Shown: positions 17,748 to 27,024 of the stretch, one piece after another
Position numbering within the stretch: the stretch's first letter is position 1
Layout of the letters: the number at the start of each line of letters is the position of its first letter
Origin: Adlercreutzia shanghongiae
GTDB taxonomy: Bacteria > Actinomycetota > Coriobacteriia > Coriobacteriales > Eggerthellaceae
DNA length: 64,000 nucleotides
Assembly (NCBI RefSeq): GCF_035830635.1
Contig: NZ_JAYMFI010000003.1
Span: 1 to 64,000 of the forward strand
Direction of reading: 5' to 3'
Notes under the pieces: generated by a model
Database searches by the model: none
What the model saw: only the letters and a program-made list of their open reading frames with translations
What the model was told of the DNA's origin: nothing
Translations under genes and position numbers: made by a program

Positions 17748-19397
17748 CTATTTATTGGCCAGCATGCGACCCAAATAGCGCCCCTGGGTATAGCAGCGAC
17801 CCAACGAGAGGCCCGCCAGCGTCATGGGATAATCAATTCCGCCATAGAAGCCTCCACTGACATTACCTGCAGCGTAAAGACCGGGGATGGGGTCGTTGTT
17901 TTCATCGACTACTTGCAAGTTGCCATCGACAACAAGACCCGAGGTAATGGCAGAAACGCGCAGCCAGCGATTCATGGCGTAGAACGGAGGAGTGTCGATG
18001 GGCTTTAGAAATTGCGCCGGCTTACCGAAATCGTCGTCGTGGCCGGTGGCGACCACTTCGTTGTAGCGTTCCACAGTAGCTTTGAACGTAACCGGATCGG
18101 CGCCGATCTTCTCAGCCAGCTCTTCCAGGGTGTCCGCGCGGAACGTGCGGATGAAGCCTTCCACGACGCCCATTTTCTCGCCTTCGACATCGGGCATGAA
18201 ATTTTCAAGCTCTTCGGGCGTATACATCTTCGGGCACGGCCAGTCGGCACAAGCCGTCTCGTAGTTGGCGTCGAACACTTGAGAATACCAGCCGGCCTCG
18301 CCGTTCTTAAGCTTATCGCCATCCTTCAAAAAGTTGTTAAGCACATCCATAGGCGCCGTTTCGCAACAGAAGCGATTTCCATTTACGTCCACTGCGAGAA
18401 ACGGCAAATCGCACATCGTGGCCGGGCCAGCATCGAAGTCATGCAGCATCTTGGTGTGGCCCACCGGCTCAATGCGACCACCGACCCAGCAACCCATTTT
18501 GTGGCCATCGCCGGTTTTGTTCATTTGCTTACGGGCGAAGTTTTTAATGTCGGGCAGATAAAACTCGCACATTTCTTCATCGTTCTGGTAATCGCCTGTG
18601 GCCAAAATAACGCCCTTCTTCGCCATGAACTGCACGTAGCCCTCAGAGGTTTTGGCGGCCACGCCCGTCACAGCACCGCTTTCGTCGGTGATGAGCTGCT
18701 CAGCAGGAGTGGAGTAAAAAACTTCAACGCCAGAGGCCTCCACCACCTTCGCCAAATCGAGCATGGCCTCAGTATTGGTGTAGGGCTTCGGCCCGAAGAA
18801 GGCCGATATGTAATTCACCTTAGCTCCGTCGAAATCGGTGTACTTCATCACCTGGGCATTACCCTGGGAAATAACTTTACCGCCAGCTTCAGTTACCTTA
18901 TCGATGACCCACTGTACCGCCTCACCTGAGTTTTGCGCCCAAAGCTCCAGCAGATCGCGGCGCGGACGATACTGGTTCACCTGCTCGAGCAGGGACACAA
19001 CCGCTTCGACGCCCGCTGGGTCACTTGTAGCCAAGTCAATTCCCAAACCAGCACTACCTTGAGAAACCGCTTGATTCTCCTTCTGCAGCAAGGCCACGGT
19101 GGCGCCCTCTTCGAAGGCCGTCAAAGCAGCAGGCAGACCTGCAGCACCGGCACCTACAACCACTACGTCGAACTCCTTGGTGTCGACAAAATCGGCAATG
19201 GGCTCAGGAGCCACAAGCCAGGGCGTAGGAATTGACGCCTCTGCCGACATAGCCGATCCACCCGTTGAAGCCGTAGGTGTACCCGCGCTCTGCGGCTGAC
19301 CGCCACAAGCGGCAAGCGCCGCTGCTCCCGAAAGCCCCAGGGCCGCCAGACCGCCCATCTTCATAAGCGAACGTCGGCTGATGTTATTCTCTCCCAT
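17748..19397 (-). CDS. Tat-exported FAD-binding reductase (fumarate-reductase-flavoprotein family)
   Basis: This 549-residue protein carries a twin-arginine signal (ISRRSLMKMGGLAALGLSG) with a lipobox-like LAAC at Cys31, so it is probably an exported lipoprotein. The FAD-binding Rossmann motif is VVVVGAGAAGLPAALTA. The C-terminal FAD segment is GLYAAGNVSGGFYGG. The family transfers electrons to an external acceptor such as fumarate, urocanate or plant/drug compounds. The segment where fumarate reductases carry the catalytic Arg (N-R-L-G-G-N) reads IDYPMTLAG at about residues 521-529, and the usual active-site His before the Gly pair is absent, so fumarate is unlikely. No heme domain is present, so a separate electron donor is needed. 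It is divergent from a LuxR-type membrane regulator. The start has a strong AAAAGGAGG. Confidence 0.92.
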   Translation of the reverse strand: MGENNISRRSLMKMGGLAALGLSGAAALAACGGQPQSAGTPTASTGGSAMSAEASIPTPWLVAPEPIADFVDTKEFDVVVVGAGAAGLPAALTAFEEGATVALLQKENQAVSQGSAGLGIDLATSDPAGVEAVVSLLEQVNQYRPRRDLLELWAQNSGEAVQWVIDKVTEAGGKVISQGNAQVMKYTDFDGAKVNYISAFFGPKPYTNTEAMLDLAKVVEASGVEVFYSTPAEQLITDESGAVTGVAAKTSEGYVQFMAKKGVILATGDYQNDEEMCEFYLPDIKNFARKQMNKTGDGHKMGCWVGGRIEPVGHTKMLHDFDAGPATMCDLPFLAVDVNGNRFCCETAPMDVLNNFLKDGDKLKNGEAGWYSQVFDANYETACADWPCPKMYTPEELENFMPDVEGEKMGVVEGFIRTFRADTLEELAEKIGADPVTFKATVERYNEVVATGHDDDFGKPAQFLKPIDTPPFYAMNRWLRVSAITSGLVVDGNLQVVDENNDPIPGLYAAGNVSGGFYGGIDYPMTLAGLSLGRCYTQGRYLGRMLANK

Positions 19398-19593
19398 AGT
19401 TTCCTCCTTTTGGATGTCTTAAACACCGGACGCCTTTCGGCAGCCCGACACGAACAACCCTAGTGCGCCAAAGCCTTTTCGACATCCACCTCAAGGGGAG
19501 TATTAGGTTGTCTATTTTTATACCTACCCCTATTTCCCCAGTTCAAATCCCTGTTTCTCAGCACTCCTTTTCCAGAGTCTTACCAAGTTCCGC

Positions 19594-19599
19594 TATAAT
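19594..19599 (+). promoter_or_regulatory. Candidate -10 box for the first LuxR-type regulator
   Basis: TATAAT lies 24 bases before the TTG start of the regulator, inside the 225-base divergent gap 19398-19622. No good -35 hexamer is visible, as expected for an activated promoter. The same gap holds a GGGGAGTATTAGG stretch and a CCTACCCCTATTTCCCC stretch that form a loose dyad (19495-19540), a possible regulator site shared with the flavoprotein gene. Confidence 0.4.
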
Positions 19600-19622
19600 G
19601 GACTCAAAGGGAAGGGAAAGTT

Positions 19623-21029
19623 TTGAGCACTCAGCTACCGAAGATACCCCTGGTTTTTCTTGGCTTGGGCCTCTATCGCGCATGGATTGAAATCGTCTAC
19701 GTGGGAACGTGGATCCCTTTTCCCACCCTGCCCATTGCCGGTCAGGACATTTTCGATGGAGCTATGGTTCTTGTCCTGCTAGCTTGTGCGCTCTTGCATC
19801 GTTGCGTTACACCACTCTTCAGGAAGAGCATGCTCCTATGGGCTGCCGCCGGCGCGGTATCACTCGGCACGATTGTCAATTTCTTGACCTTGGTCTTTCC
19901 CGCCGCGGCTCCTCTGACCGCTTTGCCCTCCGCCATTACCTGCGGCTTTGGCATCGCTTTGCTCATTCTCATTTGGTCGGAACTGTACGCTTGCCTCAGC
20001 CCGTATCAGGTCGCTGTGTACTACGCCGCCTCTATCTTGGCAGGCGCGGCGGTCATTCTGATATGCCGAGGCTTTATTCTCCCTTACACAGGAACAGCGG
20101 CAACCTTGCTCCCCGTCGCATCCATGGCATGTGTACTGCGCAGTTTTTCTCAAGTGGCCCCCGAAGATCTTCCGCTCAAGCAAGCAACGCGGCATCCCCT
20201 ACCCTGGACGCCTATTGCTCTCATGTCGCTGTATGCTTTTGCTTACGGGCTGCGTGAAAACGAGCTGACATCCGTAATGGGGCCTATGTCTTCGATAGGT
20301 GTCATAGCCGCTTCATCCATTGTGCTTATTGGCATCACGCGTTTTCGAGATAAATTCGACCTTGACGTCATGCAGCGAATAGCGCTCCCATCAATGGTCT
20401 GCTCTCTGGTTTTCGTTTCCGCCTACAATCTTGTCGGCACCCTTTTTGCCAACATATGCGCTTCTCTTAGTTACACAGCTTTTTCTATCCTCATTTTTTG
20501 CATTCTTTGCGACCTGTCGCGGCGATTCGGCTTCAGCGCAATCATGCTCTTCGGGTTGGAGCGAGGCATTCGTGCCATATTCTCTCTGCTCGGGCGCCTG
20601 GTAGACAACGTTGTCATAAGCATAGGCGGACATTCCGTCCTATCAGACCTTGTGGTAGCTGGAGCTGTCGCCGTACTTGTCATCGCGTTCGCTCTCATCT
20701 TGTGGCGCGCCCCGACTCAAAAGGAATACTGGAGCGTACCGCGCATCAATCCCTCTGGTTCCAATCTGAGCGCTACTTCTGAAATCGATGACAGCGCAGA
20801 GCGTCTCGCTATTGCCTGCTCCCTTATACGACGGCAATACGAGCTCACGCCTCGTGAAGAGGATGTTCTCTCCCTACTTGTACAAGGAAAAAGCATCGCT
20901 GAAGTAGCGCAGAATCTCGTCATTGCAAAAGGCACTGCCAAAGTCCATGTGCGCCATATCTACGAGAAGCTAAGCATTCATACCCGTGAAGAGCTTAAGA
21001 CGCTTGTTTTTGAGCAGGAAGTCCGTTAG
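19623..21029 (+). CDS. Membrane-bound LuxR-family transcription regulator
   Basis: The protein is 468 residues. The first ~370 residues form about ten to twelve hydrophobic helices resembling a transporter fold. The last 65 are a LuxR helix-turn-helix (LTPREEDVLSLLVQGKSIAE, then VRHIYEKLSIHTREELKTLV). This architecture is expanded in Eggerthellaceae, where such regulators sit beside and control inducible reductases. Here it is divergent from the Tat flavoprotein at 17748-19397, its probable target. The membrane part presumably senses the substrate directly. TTG 19623 is the first start after GGGAAGGGAAAG; no ATG competes in frame. Its stop lies 19 bases from the convergent second regulator. 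Confidence 0.9.
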   Translation: MSTQLPKIPLVFLGLGLYRAWIEIVYVGTWIPFPTLPIAGQDIFDGAMVLVLLACALLHRCVTPLFRKSMLLWAAAGAVSLGTIVNFLTLVFPAAAPLTALPSAITCGFGIALLILIWSELYACLSPYQVAVYYAASILAGAAVILICRGFILPYTGTAATLLPVASMACVLRSFSQVAPEDLPLKQATRHPLPWTPIALMSLYAFAYGLRENELTSVMGPMSSIGVIAASSIVLIGITRFRDKFDLDVMQRIALPSMVCSLVFVSAYNLVGTLFANICASLSYTAFSILIFCILCDLSRRFGFSAIMLFGLERGIRAIFSLLGRLVDNVVISIGGHSVLSDLVVAGAVAVLVIAFALILWRAPTQKEYWSVPRINPSGSNLSATSEIDDSAERLAIACSLIRRQYELTPREEDVLSLLVQGKSIAEVAQNLVIAKGTAKVHVRHIYEKLSIHTREELKTLVFEQEVR

Positions 21030-21048
21030 CCGCATCTAAGCCTTGAGG

Positions 21049-22473
21049 TTACACCGAAAGCCTTTCGATCTCTGTCTGTAGCTCCTGACGATTAGATACT
21101 CCAGCCTTTCGATATATATGACGTGTATGTGTCTTCATTGTGGATTCAGCAACATACAGCTCGGCGGCGATACGCGACAGGGTATGACCGCGCATCATCA
21201 ACAACAGTATCTCTTCCTCCCGACGGGTAAGGCCATAAAGCTTCGCCGCTTTCGCACAGCGACGAACTTCTATGTCTTCACCTGCCAAAGTCGAAGGAGT
21301 CGTTTCGGCCTTTTGAAGCGGAGTCACACCCCAGGTAGTCTCAAAATCACGATCAGACACTAGCAACATCGAAAGCGCCACAAGCACAACCACCAGCACC
21401 GCAATGGGAGCCGTCACCCCCACGCTGGGAATGGAAAGCAGCCTCTCACCCCAGGGCAAAATCGACCCCAAAAACGAACCACCCGTAAGTGCCGCCTGCG
21501 TAATGCCGAACAACCACAGGGCATTCACGCCGTAGCGGTAGGAGATGGCGCAGAACACCACCGTGATGAAAATGGAGAACAGCGTAAAGGCAGCATTGGA
21601 GCAAAACGCTGCGGCCACACCAGCGCCCGGCAAGCCCACAAGCACAAACATTGTGCCCGCAATGAGAACAGGGACCGACACCTCGTAAAGCGTCTTGGGC
21701 TCGAATGCCCCAAACCGCGCGACAGCACCGATGAGCACCGCGAGAGCGGCTACGCAAACCCCAAGCAACACGAATGCCTTATCCTCGACACCGAGGAAAC
21801 TGCGTAGAAATGTATTAGTCAGAGTGAAGGCGGCAAGAAGAATGAGCGGTCGCGGTGACATCGTCCAAGTTGCACCACTCGTCGCCTCTCCCTGACGATA
21901 AGGCGCGCCAGCTGTGGACCGATCCGCTTTAAAGAGAGCTGCCACAGATGCCAAGGGCAGTACCGCAATAGAGACGAGCGCGACCGGATTCGAGCCCAAA
22001 GAGAACAAACCGAAGGATGTCAACGCCGAAGCCAGATGCACCACGCAAAGAAGCAGCAACCCGTGGCGCATGTCCATTTGGGCATACAGCTCCATCCAAG
22101 CAAGATACAGCACTGCCGAGCACGCGTTCGCCACAGTCACCAGCGCGCAAACAAACGCAACGCCCGCCATCCCGCTTTCCGCAGAAAACCCCGCAATGCG
22201 CCCTAGAAAGCACAGGCCCATGACCGCGGCGATTAACGCCAGCAGACGCGGCCGGCCCTTAAGGCTTTTGACACGCCCAGCCCCTAGAGCCACAGCCAGA
22301 AAGGCCGCAGCACGGACGAACGTGGAAAAGCTGCCAAGAACAGGTGGCTCGAAATCCTGGCCTACGGCAAGGCTGGATACCGTGGAAAACGAGAGCGCGA
22401 AGAAAAGTCCCGTGCACCAAAGGGCCTCAAAGCGGTCACCCCACATTTTGGGTTTTGTTGTCGACAGCTCCAT
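21049..22473 (-). CDS. Membrane-bound LuxR-family transcription regulator (second copy)
   Basis: This 474-residue protein has the same architecture as the regulator that converges on it: about twelve hydrophobic segments, then a LuxR helix-turn-helix (LTRREEEILLLMMRGHTLSR, then TRHIYRKAGVSNRQELQTEI). The two proteins share layout but differ clearly in membrane-domain sequence, suggesting different ligands. It is divergent from the flavoprotein at 22663, its probable target. ATG 22473 follows CGGAG. The two regulators lie tail to tail with 19 bases between, giving a symmetrical reductase-regulator/regulator-reductase block. Confidence 0.9.
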   Translation of the reverse strand: MELSTTKPKMWGDRFEALWCTGLFFALSFSTVSSLAVGQDFEPPVLGSFSTFVRAAAFLAVALGAGRVKSLKGRPRLLALIAAVMGLCFLGRIAGFSAESGMAGVAFVCALVTVANACSAVLYLAWMELYAQMDMRHGLLLLCVVHLASALTSFGLFSLGSNPVALVSIAVLPLASVAALFKADRSTAGAPYRQGEATSGATWTMSPRPLILLAAFTLTNTFLRSFLGVEDKAFVLLGVCVAALAVLIGAVARFGAFEPKTLYEVSVPVLIAGTMFVLVGLPGAGVAAAFCSNAAFTLFSIFITVVFCAISYRYGVNALWLFGITQAALTGGSFLGSILPWGERLLSIPSVGVTAPIAVLVVVLVALSMLLVSDRDFETTWGVTPLQKAETTPSTLAGEDIEVRRCAKAAKLYGLTRREEEILLLMMRGHTLSRIAAELYVAESTMKTHTRHIYRKAGVSNRQELQTEIERLSV

Positions 22474-22536
22474 TCAACTCCGTTCCACCTCTCCATCATA
22501 AGGGATGAGCAGAGCCCTTACCAGGCATCCTTGATG

Positions 22537-22560
22537 AAGGGAGGATGAAAATCCCCCCTT
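22537..22560. promoter_or_regulatory. Candidate operator palindrome between regulator and flavoprotein genes
   Basis: AAGGGAGGAT and ATCCCCCCTT, separated by GAAA, pair with one mismatch. The palindrome lies 64 bases from the regulator start and 103 bases from the flavoprotein start, the expected place for a LuxR-type binding site. A further CCCC-rich run follows at 22561-22570. Confidence 0.4.
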
Positions 22561-22662
22561 ATCCCCCCTCTCATCCACTGGTTGAGCACGCCGTCAACAA
22601 CCATACTGCGGCGGCAGAGGGCAGCCATCAGAGCTGCCACCCGTCACCTTAGGAGGGACCCT

Positions 22663-24393
22663 ATGACTCAAAATGTTTCACGCCGCTCATTTCTGGTTGG
22701 AGCCGGACTGTTCGGCTCGGCAATGGCAGCCACTATGGCAGGCTGCGCTCCAAAAACCGCGAACGAAATGGCGGCAGGCGGCGGAGCGGCTACCGATGCG
22801 ACCGGAGCTGCCGTCATTGGTTCACCGTCGTTTCTCTCTGCCCCTGAGCCCATCACCGACATCAAGGAAACGAAAGAGGCTGACTTGGTCGTCGTGGGTC
22901 TGGGCGTAGCAGGCGTATCTGCCACTCGCTCTGCTGCCGAAAACGGTCTTTCGGTTATCGCCATCGAGCGCTGCCAAGAGCCCTCTGCTCGCTCTTCGCA
23001 GTTCGCCGCTTTCAACACCGACAACGCCCGTATGATGGGGATTGAGGACGTTGACACTACCGAGCTGGTAAACGAAATGATGATTCAGTGCGGGCATCGC
23101 TCCGATTTCCGCGTTCTTAAGAACTGGGCTGACCATTGCGGCGAGGCCTTCGACTGGTACGCTGGAGCCTACGACGGTCTTTTGTGGCAAATCCCCGGCG
23201 GTGAGCAGTACGATCAGGAAACTCAGTACTACGTAGGCAACAACAATATCTATGCCCCCTACCGATATGGTGTCGACCACGAGCGCGTCTTCACAGGAAC
23301 ACTCTCATTCCGCACCCCTGAAAAGGGCCACAAGCCCATCATGATGGCCAATTTCCAAAAGGCTCTGGACACGGGCAACGTAGAGGCGCTCTTCAACGCC
23401 CGCGCCCGCCAGCTCGTAACCGATGAGACCGGGCGTATTACCGGCGTCATATTCGAAGATGTGACTACTGGTGAGCACACCCAGGTAAACGGCACGCAGG
23501 GAGTTGTGCTCGCTACCGGTGGCTATGTACGCAACGATGACCTGCTCGCCTACTACATGCCCTGGATTTACAACCTGAAGGACAAGTTCACCTTCACCTA
23601 TCCCCACGCCGACGTGAACGGCGATTATAGCGACCAGGGAGACGGCATGCTCATGGGGCATTGGGTCGGCGGACGTATTGAAGAAGGGCCCCATTGCGCC
23701 ATGGCTCATGGTGATTTAGGCAAGATGGGTGTCGCCGCTTTCTTGCAACTGAATGCCAACGGAGAGCGCTACATCAACGAGGACCTCACGAACGATCACT
23801 TCGGTTCGGCCGTGTTGCGCCAGCCCGGCACGCTCGTTTACCAGCTGTTCGATGGGGATTTCGCGGAACAAGTGACCCATATGCAATCGGGCTTGGGCTC
23901 TTACACCAAGCTTGCGCCAGAAGTGGTGGAGTCGGTAGACGAGTGGACAAGCGCCAAGGGAGACACCATCGAGGAGCTCATTGCCAACTTGGGTGTTGAA
24001 GAAGATGTAGCGGCCACCATGAAAGCCGAGATTGAGCGCTATAACGAACTTGCCGAAAAGGGCAAAGACGAAGACTTCGGTAAAACAGCAGAGCGTATGT
24101 TTGCCCTCAAAAAGGCTCCTTTCTACGCTATCAAATGGGAAGTGACCGGCGGCGAGGGCAATGATGTGCACGACTCGCTACGCTGTCTGGTAACCATGAG
24201 CGGCCTTTCCACAAACAAAAATGCCCAAGTGCTTGACGAGAACTTCCGCGTGCTTCCTGGCTTGTACGCCATCGGCAATACCCAGGGCGGTCGCTTCCTC
24301 GGCGACTATCCGGCAACTTTGGCTGGAGCAAGCCACTCCATTGCCATGACCTACGGCTATCTTACGGGCAAATTCATCGCCGAAAACGCCTAG
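22663..24393 (+). CDS. Tat-exported FAD-binding reductase (second copy)
   Basis: The protein is 576 residues from ATG 22663, chosen because AGGAGGGACCCT precedes it and the Tat signal begins there; the frame is open 27 codons further upstream. The signal is VSRRSFLVGAG with lipobox-like MAGC (Cys28). The FAD-binding motif is LVVVGLGVAGVSATRSA and the C-terminal cofactor segment GLYAIGNTQGG. As in the other copy, the catalytic Arg region of fumarate reductases is replaced by LGDYPATLAG (about residues 546-555), so both belong to a subfamily with a different acceptor. Residues YINEDLTND may line the active site. It is divergent from the LuxR regulator at 21049-22473 and followed by two terminators. 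The electron donor is not encoded nearby. Confidence 0.92.
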   Translation: MTQNVSRRSFLVGAGLFGSAMAATMAGCAPKTANEMAAGGGAATDATGAAVIGSPSFLSAPEPITDIKETKEADLVVVGLGVAGVSATRSAAENGLSVIAIERCQEPSARSSQFAAFNTDNARMMGIEDVDTTELVNEMMIQCGHRSDFRVLKNWADHCGEAFDWYAGAYDGLLWQIPGGEQYDQETQYYVGNNNIYAPYRYGVDHERVFTGTLSFRTPEKGHKPIMMANFQKALDTGNVEALFNARARQLVTDETGRITGVIFEDVTTGEHTQVNGTQGVVLATGGYVRNDDLLAYYMPWIYNLKDKFTFTYPHADVNGDYSDQGDGMLMGHWVGGRIEEGPHCAMAHGDLGKMGVAAFLQLNANGERYINEDLTNDHFGSAVLRQPGTLVYQLFDGDFAEQVTHMQSGLGSYTKLAPEVVESVDEWTSAKGDTIEELIANLGVEEDVAATMKAEIERYNELAEKGKDEDFGKTAERMFALKKAPFYAIKWEVTGGEGNDVHDSLRCLVTMSGLSTNKNAQVLDENFRVLPGLYAIGNTQGGRFLGDYPATLAGASHSIAMTYGYLTGKFIAENA

Positions 24394-24406
24394 GCGCTTT
24401 TCTCTC

Positions 24407-24436
24407 GCGCGACCCCCCAACCGTCGCGCCTTCTTT
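24407..24436 (+). terminator. Terminator after the second flavoprotein gene
   Basis: GCGCGAC (24407-24413) pairs with GTCGCGC (24423-24429) and is followed by CTTCTTT. It begins 13 bases after the stop codon. Confidence 0.8.
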
Positions 24437-24438
24437 AA

Positions 24439-24482
24439 AGCCTGGGCGGCGGATACCACCCTCCCCATCCGTCGTCCAGGCT
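24439..24482. terminator. Bidirectional terminator between convergent genes
   Basis: A 16-position stem beginning AGCCTGG and ending CCAGGCT contains two G-U pairs. It is followed by GTTTCTAAATCTTTG on the plus strand and TTTAAAG on the minus strand. It serves both the flavoprotein gene and the convergent ferredoxin gene. Confidence 0.7.
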
Positions 24483-24555
24483 GTTTCTAAATCTTTGTTG
24501 CGTTGCACTAACTTTGAGCGCAAACGCAGCATCGCCAGCTTCGGCAGAGCTTCCT

Positions 24556-25728
24556 TTACTTATTGCGATTAAAGAGTTTGTTGCCCTTCTTGGCGGCGGA
24601 TATCTCCACGAGGCGGGGCTCGAAATCGAAGAGCTCCTCCATGGAGACCACGGGGATAATCTCGATGCACTTCTTCAGGCATGCGTCGGCGCACAGGTTG
24701 CACTGCACGCAGTCGGAAACTTGGAACTCCAAGTAGGCCTTAGTTGTGTCGGGATGACGGTCCACCGCCTTGCGCAGGGCGTCGGTGGGGCAGAACATGA
24801 CGCACATGCCGCAGCCGGAGCATTTCTCGGAATCGATGGCGATGTCGCCGAAAATGCGCGTGAACATCTCGTCGACGGCCGGCTCGTCGGGGTCGCCGAT
24901 GCGGCTCATGGCATCCAGAATAGCGATGTTGCGCTCGGCGGTAATGGTGGGCATCTTCCCCGCGCCGTTCTTCACGCCGAGTTTTTCGCGCAGCGATTGC
25001 TCCTGCTTCTGCAGGTGCAGCTGCTTGAGCTTGTCGTTCACCACCTTCTCGGCGGCGGATTTCGCCACGTCCTTGGCGTAGTGGCCCGACGAGGTGAAAA
25101 ACTCGCGTCGGGCGGCGCCCACAGCCTTGCGCATATCAGCCACGCGCACCGACTCGGGGAACTCGGAAGTGCGGGTGATTTTCGCGTCCGAGCCCATGGC
25201 CTCGATGAGCGTGCGGGTCGATTCCACCGTGTCATCGATGGCGGGCACCGCGCCACGGTACTTGCAGGTACGGCACTCGCCATCGACCAGGCAGATTTCC
25301 GGCACGCCGCGGGCCACCAGCTCCACCATGAGCTCTTCTTCCATGCGCCCCAGGCAGGGAACCACCGCGTACTTGTCCGGGTCGCCCACGTTGCGGGCCG
25401 CCTTGCGGGCGCAGGCGATAACCGTGAGGCCCTCGGCGCTGTTGGTGGTCTCGGCCACGGCCGCCGCCAAGTCATCGGGCATCGGATCCATGGGGACAAG
25501 CGCCGAGGTGGGGCACACGGCCACGCAGGCACCACAGGCCACGCAAGCGCCGGCATCGATATTCAGCTCGTTCTTGTCGATGGTGATGGCATCGGCCAGG
25601 CAGATCTCAGCGCACTTGCGGCACGAGGAGTGACGGTTGCGCACAGCCACGCAGAAGGTGGGGATAGTGATGATCGCCTTCGTTTCCAAGGCATCCATCA
25701 TCTCCATGATGTCGTTCAAATTCGGCAT
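24556..25728 (-). CDS. Polyferredoxin with an MvhD-like central domain
   Basis: This 390-residue cytoplasmic iron-sulfur protein has an N-terminal cysteine set (FCVAV... CRKCAEIC) followed by a classic 4Fe-4S motif CVACGACVAVCP. The middle (VIACARKAARN, VPCLGRMEEELMVELVARG, DGECRTCKY) resembles the F420-non-reducing hydrogenase delta subunit (MvhD). A linker with coiled-coil character (KLKQLHLQKQEQSLREKLG) follows. The C-terminus has two more clusters (CSGCGMCVMFCP, CVQCNLCADACLKKC). It begins 18 bases after the mobBA fusion gene, so the pair is an operon; this points to electron delivery to, or assembly of, a molybdenum or tungsten enzyme. The exact role is not known to me. Confidence 0.82.
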   Translation of the reverse strand: MPNLNDIMEMMDALETKAIITIPTFCVAVRNRHSSCRKCAEICLADAITIDKNELNIDAGACVACGACVAVCPTSALVPMDPMPDDLAAAVAETTNSAEGLTVIACARKAARNVGDPDKYAVVPCLGRMEEELMVELVARGVPEICLVDGECRTCKYRGAVPAIDDTVESTRTLIEAMGSDAKITRTSEFPESVRVADMRKAVGAARREFFTSSGHYAKDVAKSAAEKVVNDKLKQLHLQKQEQSLREKLGVKNGAGKMPTITAERNIAILDAMSRIGDPDEPAVDEMFTRIFGDIAIDSEKCSGCGMCVMFCPTDALRKAVDRHPDTTKAYLEFQVSDCVQCNLCADACLKKCIEIIPVVSMEELFDFEPRLVEISAAKKGNKLFNRNK

Positions 25729-25746
25729 GGCCCGTCTGCCTTTCTC

Positions 25747-27024
25747 CTATTCGCCGAGGTAGGACTGCTCGATGCGAGCAAGCTCCTCGGGGGTGTTGGC
25801 GTTAATGAAACAACCGCCGCGCGGCTCCACCTCAAGCACTTTGTCTTGGCTGAAGGGCAGCACCATAACGGCGGGGTCGTCGAAGAAGCTCTGCACGCGC
25901 TTCTCGCCGCGCTCGGTGCGCGCATGCACCGCTCCCAGGCAACCGTCTTTGCGGTACATAGCGTGTAAGGGCTCGAAGCCGTGCTTGTTGGCCGGCGCCA
26001 CCACATCGGCGCCGCTCTCATGCATGGCCAAAGCCTCGGCCACCACCAGACGCGGACTCGCGAACACCATGTCGCAGGCCACCACGGCCACATAGGGGTT
26101 CTTCGCCGAGGAGAGCGCTGTGTACATGCCGGGAAGGGCGCCGCGCTCCTTATAGGCATCGGGCACGAGCTTGATGTCCAGCTCCGGATACTGCTCGGCA
26201 AGAAAACCGAGGCGCTCGGCTTCGTTGGTGGTGATGATGAGCTCGTCGGCTACCGGGGCAAGGCGCTCCACCAAGCGGCAAATGAGCGGACGTCCGGCAA
26301 AGGGCACCGTGGCCTTCGATTGCCCCATGCGCCGCGACTCGCCGCCGGCCTGGATGACCACGCTCACCCGCGGACGCACGTAGTGCTCGCCGAGAAAGTC
26401 GGCCAAAGCCGCCACGTCTTCCAAACCGATAGCGGGAATGCCGTAGATCTCGGCGGCCTCGCGCGCCTCGGGAATGTCGGTCACCACCGCCACGGTGTTC
26501 GTGGACGGCATCTTCGCCGCCGCATCGGCTGCCGCCGAGAACGCGCCTTGCGCAAGCGCGCCCTGGTCGGCCTTGCGGCCAAGCTGGGTAAAGTCCGTGG
26601 TCAGGGGCAGGCCCTTGCGCGCGGCTTCCACGAACAGCTGCGCCGCGCGATGGTCGGCCTCGTTGCCCGAGCGCATAATCTCCACCGTGGGCAGACCGCT
26701 TTTGCGATAGCCCTCCACCACGATGATGTCGTGGTTGGGCATAGAGCGCACCAGCTCGCTGCACTCCGCCTCGTCTTCCACGGTTTTAATGCGCGCCACC
26801 TGGCCCGGCGCCGCGATCACCGTCTCGGAGGCCCCGGCCGCGCGATGGCGGTAGGAGTCTTTCCCGGGAATGTCGATATCGAACCCGCGGTGGGAATGGT
26901 GCTTGATGGAGCCCACGTTAAGCCCCCGCGACACCAGCTCGGCAATGAGCCGCTCGATAAGCGTGGTCTTCCCTGAATTGTGCCGCCCAACCACGGCAAT
27001 AGCCGGACTTGGAATGTCTATCAT
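25747..27024 (-). CDS. MobB-MobA fusion, molybdopterin guanine dinucleotide synthesis
   Basis: This is a 425-residue fusion. Residues 1-~170 are MobB, a P-loop protein (VVGRHNSGKTTLIERL; SIKHHSHRGFDIDIPGKDSYRHR). Residues ~225-425 are MobA, which transfers GMP from GTP to molybdopterin (VVIQAGGESRRMGQSKATVPF; the family form is L-A-G-G-x-S-R-R-M-G-x-D-K). The GTP-binding fold continues in AVVACDMVFASP and ends CFINANTPEEL. Between them ~50 residues (AVVTDIPEAREAAEIYGIPA) look like part of MobB or a linker. It provides the bis-MGD cofactor for formate dehydrogenases and DMSO-reductase-family enzymes. The downstream polyferredoxin is co-transcribed. Confidence 0.92.
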   Translation of the reverse strand: MIDIPSPAIAVVGRHNSGKTTLIERLIAELVSRGLNVGSIKHHSHRGFDIDIPGKDSYRHRAAGASETVIAAPGQVARIKTVEDEAECSELVRSMPNHDIIVVEGYRKSGLPTVEIMRSGNEADHRAAQLFVEAARKGLPLTTDFTQLGRKADQGALAQGAFSAAADAAAKMPSTNTVAVVTDIPEAREAAEIYGIPAIGLEDVAALADFLGEHYVRPRVSVVIQAGGESRRMGQSKATVPFAGRPLICRLVERLAPVADELIITTNEAERLGFLAEQYPELDIKLVPDAYKERGALPGMYTALSSAKNPYVAVVACDMVFASPRLVVAEALAMHESGADVVAPANKHGFEPLHAMYRKDGCLGAVHARTERGEKRVQSFFDDPAVMVLPFSQDKVLEVEPRGGCFINANTPEELARIEQSYLGE

